Source of the DNA: Halodesulfovibrio spirochaetisodalis
GTDB lineage: Bacteria; Desulfobacterota; Desulfovibrionia; Desulfovibrionales; Desulfovibrionaceae
Reading direction: 5' to 3'
NCBI RefSeq assembly: GCF_001672295.1
Contig: NZ_JXMS01000009.1
Span: 1-61,114 of the forward strand
Length of the DNA stretch: 61,114 nucleotides
Part shown: piece by piece, positions 1 to 7,995 of the stretch
Layout of the letters: each line of letters opens with the position of its first letter
Position numbering within the stretch: position 1 is the stretch's first letter
Translations under genes and position numbers: made by a program
The notes under the pieces: model-generated
Told to the model about the DNA's origin: nothing
The model's input: the letters and a program-made list of their open reading frames with translations, nothing else
The model's database searches: none

Positions 1-112
1 CCTACAAGCAGAATAAAAAATAACGGCTGGTATAGTAGTATTACAGGGCACGGCTTGCGGGCATGATGCAGTCTATGTAGTATGTTGATACGCCTAGTTT
101 TTTTGAGGGACT

Positions 113-838
113 ATGGAATCATTTTCTGTGAGCGTGATAATTCCGGTATGGTATGAAGCCGAAGGGATTAATGAACGAATCGAGCATGTTTTTCAGCGCG
201 CTGCAGAAGCTGTCTGTTCACCGGCTGTTGAGATTATCGTGGCAGACGGTGAGCCCGATGCAAGCACTCTTTCTGCCATAAGTCGCACAGATGTTGTTCA
301 GCTTGCTTGTCCTCAAGGTCGTGCTGCACAGATGAATGCCGGAGCTGCACAGGCAACAGGCGATGTTTTGCTTTTTTTGCATGCAGACACGTACCTTCCT
401 GTCGGTGCATTTGATTTACTGCACCATGCATTGCAGCAAGAGGCTGGTCGTGATGGTGCCAAGGCAGGGGCATTTACCTTGTCCATTGCCAGTAACAACC
501 GCTTTCTATACCTTGTAAGCGTGCTGGCAAACTGGCGCAACAGGCTGACCCGTACACCCTACGGAGATCAGGCTCAATTTTTTATTCGTTCATACTTTGA
601 AGAGCTTTCAGGGTATGCGCCTATTCCGTTAATGGAAGACGTAGAAATTATGCGACGGATCCGGCAACGGAATGAATCCATCGTTATGATAGATTCTCCG
701 GTTTCCACTTCTGCCAGAAGGTGGGAGGTGGAAGGCATGTATCGATGTACGTTACGCAACGTGCTGTTGCGTTTATTATACGGAGCAGGAGTTCCTGCCC
801 AAACACTTTCGCACTGGTATCGCGCCATGAAGGGGTAG
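113..838 (+). CDS. Family 2 glycosyltransferase, TIGR04283-like
   Basis: A 241-residue GT-A fold glycosyltransferase. The N-terminus carries the family 2 strand (VSVIIPVWYEAE), followed by IIVADGEPD, the block GRAAQMNAGA and the metal-site region LFLHADT near residue 90; GDQAQFF and PLMEDVEI form the acceptor side. This block order matches the TIGR04283 family, named for arsenosugar biosynthesis, although the true substrate in sulfate reducers is unknown. There is no signal peptide, so it should act at the cytoplasmic face. GAGGGAC lies just before the ATG. It ends 5 bp before the TIGR04282 partner and is surely co-transcribed with it. Family call is firm, substrate is not. Confidence 0.85.
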   Translation: MESFSVSVIIPVWYEAEGINERIEHVFQRAAEAVCSPAVEIIVADGEPDASTLSAISRTDVVQLACPQGRAAQMNAGAAQATGDVLLFLHADTYLPVGAFDLLHHALQQEAGRDGAKAGAFTLSIASNNRFLYLVSVLANWRNRLTRTPYGDQAQFFIRSYFEELSGYAPIPLMEDVEIMRRIRQRNESIVMIDSPVSTSARRWEVEGMYRCTLRNVLLRLLYGAGVPAQTLSHWYRAMKG

Positions 839-843
839 CTCTA

Positions 844-1572
844 ATGACCGACACATGTATTCTTTTTTTCATTAAGTATCCGACTCCGGGCAATGTGAAA
901 ACACGGCTTGGTAAAGTTATTGGCGAAGAAGTTGCTACCTCACTGTACCGACATTTTGTACAGGATATGCTCAAGGGGTTTGAAAAAGTCGAATCGCAGT
1001 TGCGTATCTGTTACGCACCGTGCGGTACTGAGAATCCTGAAAAGGATTTTCGTGACTGGCTCGGACCACAGTATACATATCGTGAGCAGGTAGGAGATGA
1101 TCTTGGCGAACGTATGAAACATGCCATGCAGGCTGCGTTTGATGAAGGTTTCCAGCGTGTGATCATTATCGGAAGCGATGTGCCTGACTTCCCGCCTGAG
1201 CTGTTAACAAAAGCATTTCTTGATCTTGATATGCAGGAAGCTGCTGTTGGCCCGTCTTATGATGGTGGCTACTACTTAATCGGTTTCAGAAAGGATACGT
1301 TCATTCCTGAAGTGTTTGATAACATTCCATGGTCAACCCGCGATGTATATCAGGCAACTTTAAAAAAGATTCACGCGGCTGACCTTGAACTTATTCGTCT
1401 TCCAGACTGGAATGATGTTGATACCATCTGGGATTTGAATTTGCTGTTCAGAACCAACCGTAACAGTTCTTTCAGGAAGTCATCCACGTATGCAATTCTT
1501 CGCGAGCATTCCAAGCTTATCCGTGAATACGATGTGGACTTACCATCCCATTGTCGACTCGATGAAGATTAA
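844..1572 (+). CDS. TIGR04282-like nucleotidyl/glycosyltransferase (DUF2064)
   Basis: A 242-residue protein of the DUF2064/TIGR04282 family. The hallmark blocks are all visible: KYPTPGNVKTRLG at the N-terminus, QVGDDLGERM, IIGSDVPDFP with the metal-binding SD, and GPSYDGGYYLIG, then PWSTRDVY. The frame is open further upstream to 721 but that part overlaps the preceding gene in another frame; the ATG at 844 follows the previous stop by 5 bp and begins the conserved domain. Members are regularly encoded beside TIGR04283 proteins, as here, so the two probably serve one sugar-modification step. An intrinsic terminator follows. The arsenosugar label comes from the family name only. Confidence 0.85.
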   Translation: MTDTCILFFIKYPTPGNVKTRLGKVIGEEVATSLYRHFVQDMLKGFEKVESQLRICYAPCGTENPEKDFRDWLGPQYTYREQVGDDLGERMKHAMQAAFDEGFQRVIIIGSDVPDFPPELLTKAFLDLDMQEAAVGPSYDGGYYLIGFRKDTFIPEVFDNIPWSTRDVYQATLKKIHAADLELIRLPDWNDVDTIWDLNLLFRTNRNSSFRKSSTYAILREHSKLIREYDVDLPSHCRLDED

Positions 1573-1590
1573 CATTTGGTTCTAATATAA

Positions 1591-1632
1591 AAAAACAGCC
1601 TGTATCACAGAAGTGATACAGGCTGTTTTTTT
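1591..1632. terminator. Bidirectional intrinsic terminator
   Basis: A perfect stem (ACAGCCTGTATCAC with its complement) is flanked by A and T runs on both sides. It can end the glycosyltransferase pair on the plus strand and the small helix-turn-helix gene on the minus strand. Confidence 0.9.
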
Positions 1633-1694
1633 GCTGTGCTACGCGCAGGAAGGAGACGAAGGAGGTTGGCTATACACGTAGCTTGGCAGATATA

Positions 1695-1868
1695 TTATTC
1701 TGCAGGAGCGTAGTAGCAACGCTTAGGAGAATGAATCTCACCTGCTTCTTTAAGCTTTTTGATTGCCTTGGAGACTTCTTTGCTGTCTACACCAAGGACT
1801 TCTGCGATTTCACCGGGACGAACAGGCTTACCTGCGTTTTTCATTGCTTCAAGAACTTTAGCTTCCAT
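1695..1868 (-). CDS. 57-residue winged-helix/helix-turn-helix protein
   Basis: A short minus-strand gene, easily missed. It begins MEAKVLEAMKNAGKPVRPGE and contains a compact winged-helix pattern: a first helix, IAEVLGVDSKEVSKAIKKLK as helix-turn-helix, and a short C-terminal wing with CYYAP before the stop. An AGGAG ribosome-binding site sits about 7 nt before the ATG, and the bidirectional terminator at 1591-1632 lies just past the stop. Composition is typical of a real protein (Lys/Glu rich, no rare residues). It resembles the MarR/DprA-type winged-helix minimal domain. The likely role is DNA binding as a small regulator; targets are unknown. Confidence 0.8.
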   Translation of the reverse strand: MEAKVLEAMKNAGKPVRPGEIAEVLGVDSKEVSKAIKKLKEAGEIHSPKRCYYAPAE

Positions 1869-2133
1869 TGGGAACTCCTGTTGGTTTTTCTTATCAAGAT
1901 AGATTCCTATTATCGATAGGCTCGACTCCTGTCAACACTTTTCAAAATAAAATTCTGCAGTACAGAGTTCGCTTTGACAAAATGACCTTGTATACTGTGT
2001 ATAACTATCTTTATTGCAAGGACGAACAACTTATTTTTGTTGCCCGAAAGATAGCCTGAGGGGTAGTATTGTAGCATTATCCTGTAATCAAGCTACTATC
2101 CTGTATGAATCAGCAGAAAGAAGGGAGCGGAAT

Positions 2134-2400
2134 ATGTTTGCAAACAGATGGCGGACAATAAGCGCGTTAGTATTTGCATTGCTCTGTATTATTTTCAACT
2201 GGCAGTGGGGCGTCGGGGTTATGTTTTTATTCTGGGCAATTCGAGATATCGCAGACGGGGAATCCCATTTTGTCGAAACTATTAAACGTTCAGAAGAGCT
2301 TATTCTGTATTGTCTCGTAATTGCAATGCAACTGTTCTTTGCACTGTTCTTCCTTGTTGCCGATTTCTCAAAAAATGATTTCCTACTTTGGTTTTTATAA
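2134..2400 (+). CDS. Small two-helix membrane protein, unknown
   Basis: An 88-residue protein starting MFANRWRTIS at an ATG preceded by GAAGGGAG about 8 nt upstream; the frame is open further upstream without a better start. Hydrophobic segments near residues 8-30 and 58-80 are separated by a charged loop (RDIADGESHFVETIKRSEE), predicting two membrane helices. A strong terminator follows within 25 bp, so this is probably a single-gene unit. I do not recognise the family and assign no function. Confidence 0.65.
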   Translation: MFANRWRTISALVFALLCIIFNWQWGVGVMFLFWAIRDIADGESHFVETIKRSEELILYCLVIAMQLFFALFFLVADFSKNDFLLWFL

Positions 2401-2423
2401 GAAAAAATATCTATCACTCATAA

Positions 2424-2457
2424 AAGGCTGGGTTGCATTGCAACTCAGCCTTTTTGT
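2424..2457 (+). terminator. Intrinsic terminator
   Basis: Stem AGGCTGGGTTGC/GCAACTCAGCCT (one G-T pair) followed by TTTTTG; it ends the small membrane protein gene. Confidence 0.85.
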
Positions 2458-2656
2458 CTTTTTTAGTTACAATTTTACTTTGATATTAATTTATGATTAC
2501 CTGTAAGGGAATCTAATGGTACGCAAAAATTAGTAAAGTTTGTGACGATAATAAGTGACGAACAGCTTTGAATTGATTAACGACGAGTCACATTTTCTTA
2601 TTACAAGTTGAATAGTAGTTATGACTGATTGGTAATCAGAGGGGGAAGTCTGCTGA

Positions 2657-4270
2657 ATGTTAAGTGCTCGTTTCCTTAAACCGTATTTGGTAGTTGTTTG
2701 TACGTGTTGTTATGTTATCTTTTTAGCAATTACACTTGTTTATCAGGATAAAGTAGCCAGTAAAGAAGAACTGCTGATGGTAGATCAAAAACGGGCTGTA
2801 AGTATCAGAAAAAACAGCCTGATGGGGGACTTTGATATACCGTTTGCTGATGTACGCTTGTTGGCAGAAATTTTAACTAACAGATCGCAACAAACTGCTT
2901 TTGATGAAGATGAAGCAAGGAGTTTGTTATACTCCTTTGCGGATAATAAAAGGGATTATGGGCAAGTCCGTTTTCTGGATATCCATGGTAAGGAGATTAT
3001 CCGCATCAATCGTGGTCAGGGTACGATGTATCAGGTTGCTCAAGATAAATTACAGGAGAAAGCGCACAGGGGATATATACAATCATCATCAAAGCTTGAA
3101 CGGGGTGAGGTGTATGTTTCCCCATTGGATTTGAATATTGAAAACAAACAGGTAGAAGTTCCCTATGAGCCAGTTATTCGTTTTACCAGTCCTGTCTATG
3201 GAGTAGGTAATACTCGCATCGGGCTTGTTGCGCTCAATTTTTATGCTGCCAACATGCTGGATAATTTTCAAAGTGTTGTTTCTGAAAGCCTGAGCAACGT
3301 TATGTTGCTGAATGATCAGGGCTACTGGCTTGTGTCCGATGATCAGAAGCTCTGCTGGAGCTTTATGTTCCTGCAGGAAGAGCAGAGTCTGTACAAGACG
3401 TCATTCGCCTTCCATTATCCTGAAGTATGGAAACTTACGCAGGAGAATCCTTCCGGGCAAACCAGAAATGAAAAAGGATTGTTTACGTGGACAACGGTAA
3501 ACCCCATTTTTTCAATTATCTTGAAAAATGTTCAGGGACAGCGGGCATATCCTGCGGTTTCTGTTAATCCGTACCATTGGGTTGTTGTCCAGCATGTGAG
3601 CGAGCAACAACTGGTAGCAATGGAAAATGAAATTTACAGAATATGTGCATGGGCATGGGGGATTTTGTGTATTGTCACTGCTGTTGCCTTGTGGTTTACC
3701 TTTCTTTCAGCCCAGCAAAGTCAGGAGCATAGAGAAGAGCTTGAGGTTCTCGCACATAATGACTGGCTGACCGGACTTTCAAACTTACCCCATGTTTTCA
3801 GTAAGCTGGAAGCGGCATGTATGCGTGCTGCACAAAGTGCCGTGCCGTTTTCTCTGATGTATATTGACCTTGATGATTTTAAATTTGTGAATGACAGGTT
3901 CGGGCATGAAGCCGGTAATATTGTGTTGCGTCATGTTGCCACTGTGTTGCGTAAACATGTCCGCATGACTGATACCGTGGCACGTATCGGTGGGGACGAG
4001 TATGTTATTTTACTCGAAAACTTGGCTGATACTAGTAAAGCTGAGGAAATAGCAGCGCAGTTACTAGTGGCTTTTGAAGAACCTGTTGCGCTTGAGTATG
4101 GCAACAGGGTGTATGTGAAGGCGAGTATTGGTATTGCAGCATGGAGTCAGGATGTCGTCAGTGCAGATGACTTGATGAAGCGTGCTGATGTTGCCATGTA
4201 TAACGCCAAGCATGGCGGGAAGAATAGAATAGCTGTGTTTTCCCATGAAAAGGAACCCGTTGCTGTGTAA
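2657..4270 (+). CDS. Membrane diguanylate cyclase, Cache-type sensor plus GGDEF
   Basis: A 537-residue c-di-GMP synthase. An N-terminal membrane helix (about 8-29) is followed by a roughly 290-residue periplasmic region of dCache type (DIHGKEIIRINR, VNPYHWVVVQHV) and a second helix near 330-350. The C-terminal GGDEF domain starts near 370 (LAHNDWLTGLSN). The active-site motif is GGDEY in place of GGDEF, a variant compatible with activity. The product-inhibition site RMTD sits the canonical five residues upstream. No EAL domain is present. GGGGGAAG precedes the ATG. The Cache region implies an extracytoplasmic small-molecule signal, not identifiable here. Confidence 0.9.
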   Translation: MLSARFLKPYLVVVCTCCYVIFLAITLVYQDKVASKEELLMVDQKRAVSIRKNSLMGDFDIPFADVRLLAEILTNRSQQTAFDEDEARSLLYSFADNKRDYGQVRFLDIHGKEIIRINRGQGTMYQVAQDKLQEKAHRGYIQSSSKLERGEVYVSPLDLNIENKQVEVPYEPVIRFTSPVYGVGNTRIGLVALNFYAANMLDNFQSVVSESLSNVMLLNDQGYWLVSDDQKLCWSFMFLQEEQSLYKTSFAFHYPEVWKLTQENPSGQTRNEKGLFTWTTVNPIFSIILKNVQGQRAYPAVSVNPYHWVVVQHVSEQQLVAMENEIYRICAWAWGILCIVTAVALWFTFLSAQQSQEHREELEVLAHNDWLTGLSNLPHVFSKLEAACMRAAQSAVPFSLMYIDLDDFKFVNDRFGHEAGNIVLRHVATVLRKHVRMTDTVARIGGDEYVILLENLADTSKAEEIAAQLLVAFEEPVALEYGNRVYVKASIGIAAWSQDVVSADDLMKRADVAMYNAKHGGKNRIAVFSHEKEPVAV

Positions 4271-4290
4271 AAAAAGATCATGACTGGGTA

Positions 4291-4332
4291 AGGGGTAATG
4301 AGTGGCTCAGACCATCATTACTCCTTTTTTTT
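4291..4332 (+). terminator. Intrinsic terminator
   Basis: Stem GGGGTAATGA/TCATTACTCC with an eight-base T run, 20 bp after the diguanylate cyclase stop. Confidence 0.9.
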
Positions 4333-4379
4333 GTTCAAGTTGATGCCGCAGTGTGCGTAGGAGAGTATGTGAGACAAGT

Positions 4380-4449
4380 TCAGACACCCGCTTGCAGCAA
4401 GGGAAAAAGTATGACAAATCCCCGCAAAAAAGACGCGTTGTGTGTCTGA
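4380..4449 (+). promoter_or_regulatory. Structured leader upstream of purT
   Basis: A perfect 8-bp closing pair (TCAGACAC with GTGTCTGA) encloses about 54 nt that can fold into a CTTG-CAG-CAAG hairpin and a second hairpin GGGA/TCCC. The element ends 42 bp before the purT ATG, which is where a cis-regulatory RNA would lie. It does not match the ZTP (pfl), purine or THF riboswitch signatures I know. It may instead be a processing or operator structure. Confidence 0.35.
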
Positions 4450-4491
4450 TTTATAGTCACAGGTATCCTAAATAGTAACAGGAGCAACATC

Positions 4492-5673
4492 ATGGCATCT
4501 ATTGGAACCCCCTTAACTCATTCTGCAACTAAGATTTTGTTACTCGGCTCGGGCGAGCTTGGTAAAGAGGTAGCCATTGAGGCAATGCGACTCGGTGCGG
4601 AAGTTGTTGCAGTTGATCGTTACGAGAACGCTCCCGCCATGCAAATTGCTCATCGTTCATATGCTATTAATATGCTTGATGGCAGTGCCTTGCGGGAAAT
4701 TGTTGCGAAAGAGCAGCCGGATTTGATTGTTCCGGAAATTGAAGCCATTGCAACAGATACGTTGCTTGAGCTTGAAAAAGAAGGTTGTACCGTAGTGCCG
4801 ACAGCTAAGGCAACATGGTTGACCATGAACCGCGAAGGCATTCGCAGATTGGCTGCAGAAGAGCTTGGGGTACCAACTTCCCCTTACCGTTTTGCAGACA
4901 CGGAAGAAGAGTATCGGGCTGCTGTGGAAGCCGTGGGAATGCCGTGTGTAGTGAAGCCGGTAATGAGCTCTTCCGGTAAAGGACAGAGCACGGTAAAAAC
5001 AGAAGCCGACATCGCAGGTGCATGGAAATATTCTCAGGAAGGCGGACGCACAGGCGGAGGACGTATTATCGTTGAAGGCTTTGTGGAATTTGATTATGAA
5101 ATCACGCTTCTTACAGTCCGCCATGCAGCAGGAACAAGCTTCTGTGATCCGATAGGACACTATCAGGAAGACGGTGACTACCGGATGTCCTGGCAGCCGC
5201 AACCTATGTCCGCCATTGCGCTGGAACGTGCACGGGATATTGCCCGCACTGTGACAGATGCATTAGGCGGATTTGGTATTTTTGGAGTGGAGCTGTTTAT
5301 TAAAGGTGATGAGGTCATCTTCAGCGAAGTATCTCCACGTCCTCACGATACTGGTTTGGTGACAGTTATCTCCCAGAACCTCAGCGAGTTTGCGTTACAT
5401 GCACGTGCTATTTTGGGGCTTCCGATTCCAGAGATTGCTCAGCGTGGTGCCGCTGCTTCCAGTGTTGTGCTGGTGGAAGGAAACGGAGTAGGGGCAACCT
5501 TCTCAGGATTGGATACAGCTTTGAGCGAGCCGGAAACACAGCTTCTCCTTTTTGGTAAGGCAGAAGTGCAGGGACGTCGTCGTTTAGGTGTGGCATTGGC
5601 TCTTGATGAAGATATTGAGAAGGCTAAGGAAAAAGCTAAGCGTGCTTCTTCCGCTGTGACTGTGACGTTTTAA
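4492..5673 (+). CDS. purT: Formate-dependent phosphoribosylglycinamide formyltransferase 2 (PurT)
   Basis: A 393-residue ATP-grasp enzyme converting GAR, formate and ATP to formyl-GAR in purine synthesis, independent of formyl-THF. The N-terminal domain has [15 protein letters not shown]; the ATP-grasp core shows [34 protein letters not shown] and the metal/ATP region [24 protein letters not shown] near residues 280-300. Length and order match the family. AACAGGAGC precedes the ATG. Use of free formate fits an anaerobe that handles formate, as sulfate reducers do. The gene is alone, behind the structured leader. Confidence 0.97.
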   Translation: MASIGTPLTHSATKILLLGSGELGKEVAIEAMRLGAEVVAVDRYENAPAMQIAHRSYAINMLDGSALREIVAKEQPDLIVPEIEAIATDTLLELEKEGCTVVPTAKATWLTMNREGIRRLAAEELGVPTSPYRFADTEEEYRAAVEAVGMPCVVKPVMSSSGKGQSTVKTEADIAGAWKYSQEGGRTGGGRIIVEGFVEFDYEITLLTVRHAAGTSFCDPIGHYQEDGDYRMSWQPQPMSAIALERARDIARTVTDALGGFGIFGVELFIKGDEVIFSEVSPRPHDTGLVTVISQNLSEFALHARAILGLPIPEIAQRGAAASSVVLVEGNGVGATFSGLDTALSEPETQLLLFGKAEVQGRRRLGVALALDEDIEKAKEKAKRASSAVTVTF

Positions 5674-5750
5674 TTCCATAATTGCGAGAGTGCATTAGCG
5701 AAGTAGAGCCTGCAGCTTGAAAGCTTCCAGATTCGCATATTAAGAAATAA

Positions 5751-5790
5751 CAGCCCCTGATACATGTGATGAGCACTGTGTCAGGGGCTT
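5751..5790. terminator. Intrinsic terminator between convergent genes
   Basis: Stem AGCCCCTGATAC / GTGTCAGGGGCT lies between purT and the universal stress protein gene, which converge; the T-rich flank is modest on both sides. Confidence 0.75.
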
Positions 5791-5801
5791 GTATTATTCG
5801 G

Positions 5802-6302
5802 TTACTGTTCTGCTGAATTAACTATCCATAGAGCGCAGCCAGTACACTGACGCAACAGGTCAACAGAAACACTTCCGAAGAGGAATTCCTCCTCTTTGCT
5901 TATGCCGCGGCGGCCGATAACAATTGTGCCGTGGTTTCCTTCTTTTTGTATGGTGATAATATCTTTTGCAATGGATTCACCGGTGGCGCAAACTTTTGCT
6001 CCTTCGAACGGTGAGCTGCAACTGACTATGTATTCCTGATTGACCGAATTTTCATGAATTTCGTTACGGGCAAACAGTTCGTGTGCTTTGTTCAAAGTAC
6101 GTTTGTACTCTGTGGTCAAGTCCAGACATTCTGTGCGCCACAGTGCCTCAGTTTCGAAAAGGTCTTTATCCGGAAGACGTTCAATAAACAGCAGGGTAAC
6201 AAGTACATCCGGAATGGAACGGATCATTCTGGCTGTATATTCCACGGCCTCAAAAGAAGGCTTGGAAGAATCAAAAGCCACAAGAATATTGTAGATGTTC
6301 AT
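5802..6302 (-). CDS. Universal stress protein (UspA family), ATP-binding type
   Basis: A 166-residue UspA-domain protein. The first strand reads YNILVAFDSSKPS, and the C-terminal nucleotide loop IGRRGISKEEEFLFGSVS fits the ATP-binding pattern G-2x-G-9x-G-S. It is slightly longer than the usual 140 residues because of an insertion around residues 60-95. Its ATG overlaps the stop of the kinase-like gene (ATGA), so translation is coupled. The pairing suggests that the USP could be a substrate or partner of that kinase; this is inference. Confidence 0.9.
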   Translation of the reverse strand: MNIYNILVAFDSSKPSFEAVEYTARMIRSIPDVLVTLLFIERLPDKDLFETEALWRTECLDLTTEYKRTLNKAHELFARNEIHENSVNQEYIVSCSSPFEGAKVCATGESIAKDIITIQKEGNHGTIVIGRRGISKEEEFLFGSVSVDLLRQCTGCALWIVNSAEQ

Positions 6303-7294
6303 ACTTCAGGATACCTCCCGCGGGCTGCCTTAAATACGGGGAGTTCGTTAAAACATGTAACCAATGCGCTTACAAACTCCGCAACAGATGAATAAAATAC
6401 ACTATTTTTTGCTGAAAAATGCATGCAGATGTTGTTTAGAGCGTCCGGTATGTACGGATATTTTTTTTGTATGTTGGCAAGCCGATAGGGCATAGCCAGC
6501 GCCATATCCTCTTTGGTAATTGCAGGTGAACCGACTGGGCTGTTTTTTACGACTGCAAGCTGCTGTGCTGTTATTTCGCGTTGTCCCACAAGCAGAAGCA
6601 GAATGCTGCCAAGCCCGAATAAATCCAGTGCAAACGGGTTTTCCCGTAGTCCGAACGTGTAGTCGAAATCAATCCAGCGCCAGTCCCGTGTGCTGGATTC
6701 AATAAGCAGGTGATCGCGCCGTATGTCACCATGCTGTTCGTGGTTATGATGCAGGTGCTCAATTGCGCGTACTGCACCGATAAATTGAGCAAAGTAATCT
6801 GGAAAAACGGTGTTGAAATACTCCTCATGCGACATGGTTAATCGATCGAGGACGATGTCGAGTTCAGTTCCATATATGATATCGAGTATCCTCACACAGT
6901 TTCCCATTTCATCCATAACTGTCCGTCCCTGCATGAATCGCTTGTCGCCTTCAGTCATTGCAAGAATTCTGGATTCTTTGCGAGGACTCCTGTAGCAGGT
7001 GGAGTTAAGTTTCCCGATGCTTACTTCAAAGCTTTCGTAAAACTCAAGTTTGATGATTCGCTGGATGCCGGTTTCAAGCTCCTTGCATCGTTTTACCCAG
7101 TATTTGGGATCCTCCAGTCCGAATCTGCGTTCTGACAGGTTCTTGGTAACCAGATAGTGTATGCCGTCCAGAAAGATAACGTCGCCGTAATCAATGGACA
7201 TGAAATCGGTTGTGTCAGTTACAATGCGCCCCGCATGTCTGCGTGGAAAATCAGGAAGATACTCTGCAAGAATGTCATAGGCACGTGTGTCCAT
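6299..7294 (-). CDS. Serine/threonine protein kinase-like protein
   Basis: A 331-residue divergent eukaryotic-type protein kinase. A catalytic-loop motif HGDIRRDHLLIE replaces the classic HRDxxxxN, IDFDYTF stands for DFG, and IIKLEF near residue 105 could supply the ATP-anchoring lysine. AIEHLHHNHEQHG matches the helix before the loop. It has no membrane helix or sensor domain. The Asn of the catalytic loop is replaced (HLLIE), so activity could be altered or it could act on a non-protein substrate. It is the middle gene of DUF1499-kinase-USP, overlapping the USP start by 4 nt. Confidence 0.8.
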   Translation of the reverse strand: MDTRAYDILAEYLPDFPRRHAGRIVTDTTDFMSIDYGDVIFLDGIHYLVTKNLSERRFGLEDPKYWVKRCKELETGIQRIIKLEFYESFEVSIGKLNSTCYRSPRKESRILAMTEGDKRFMQGRTVMDEMGNCVRILDIIYGTELDIVLDRLTMSHEEYFNTVFPDYFAQFIGAVRAIEHLHHNHEQHGDIRRDHLLIESSTRDWRWIDFDYTFGLRENPFALDLFGLGSILLLLVGQREITAQQLAVVKNSPVGSPAITKEDMALAMPYRLANIQKKYPYIPDALNNICMHFSAKNSVFYSSVAEFVSALVTCFNELPVFKAARGRYPEV

Positions 7295-7326
7295 AGAGTG
7301 TCCTGTGGGTAAAAGGAGTGGAAGTG

Positions 7327-7776
7327 CTATCTGTCTAGTTCGTTTTCCATGTAGCGTCGTATTGATTCTACACGTCGCCTGTTGACGCCAAAGTCATACC
7401 AACCGGTTCGTGATGCTGAGCGTACGTGAATTTTATCTCCGGCAAAAAACAGTTCCAGATCATCAGTAAATCCAAGAAACATGGAGCGGATGCTCACTCT
7501 GACATAATGACTGGCTTTTTCTTCCAGTTCGGCCTTGGGCAGTTGTTGGACGTATTCTACAAGCTTGGGGAACACAGCAAGCGTGCTTGCTTTGGGTACT
7601 AATGGCTCAACATAATGACTGTCTTCTTGCGGCAATTTGCTGCATACGCAATTGGGGGAAACAGGGCAGGGAGAAAGAACACTGTCTGATGTGTCGACTT
7701 CCATAGTTTTATCCAGCGTTGTCGCGGTATAGTTGCTGTCCTTGCTGGTGATTCCGAAAAAAGAAAGAAATTTCAT
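7327..7776 (-). CDS. DUF1499 family protein
   Basis: A 149-residue protein with the DUF1499 signature: CPVSPNCVCSK near residue 40, YVRVSIRSMFLGFTDDLELFF in the middle, and SASRTGWYDFGVNRRRVESI near the C-terminus. Family function is unknown; most members are exported or membrane-linked, but this one has no clear signal peptide. A GCAGGT ribosome-binding site precedes the ATG. It is the first gene of the operon with the kinase-like protein (32-bp gap) and the universal stress protein. Confidence 0.85.
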   Translation of the reverse strand: MKFLSFFGITSKDSNYTATTLDKTMEVDTSDSVLSPCPVSPNCVCSKLPQEDSHYVEPLVPKASTLAVFPKLVEYVQQLPKAELEEKASHYVRVSIRSMFLGFTDDLELFFAGDKIHVRSASRTGWYDFGVNRRRVESIRRYMENELDR

Positions 7777-7940
7777 GAGTTACCTGCCTGTAAGAGACTG
7801 CGTTCTGAATGCGTATTGTGCCATGTGTACAGCGTAGGGCAAATGAAAGAAGAGGAAAAAGAGCATACTACGCAAACTAATCATCTGAAGTACGCAACTA
7901 AATATGGAAGGGTGGTTTTAGCGAGATGAAACAGCATAGA

Positions 7941-7972
7941 AAACGCCCCGCAATAGATATTGCGGGGCGTAG
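7941..7972 (-). terminator. Intrinsic terminator of the amino-acid transporter operon
   Basis: Perfect stem ACGCCCCGCAATA with complement, followed on the minus strand by TTTTC; located 24 bp after the permease stop. Confidence 0.9.
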
Positions 7973-7995
7973 TATATTCAGCGGAGTTGATGTGA

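Noticed and set aside
3967-4020. Degenerate, inactive GGDEF domain
   Set aside because: The motif is GGDEY, a tolerated variant, and the RMTD inhibition site and surrounding residues are intact.
4380-4449. ZTP (pfl) riboswitch upstream of purT
   Set aside because: The conserved 3' pseudoknot block of the pfl motif is absent, so only an unnamed structured element is listed.
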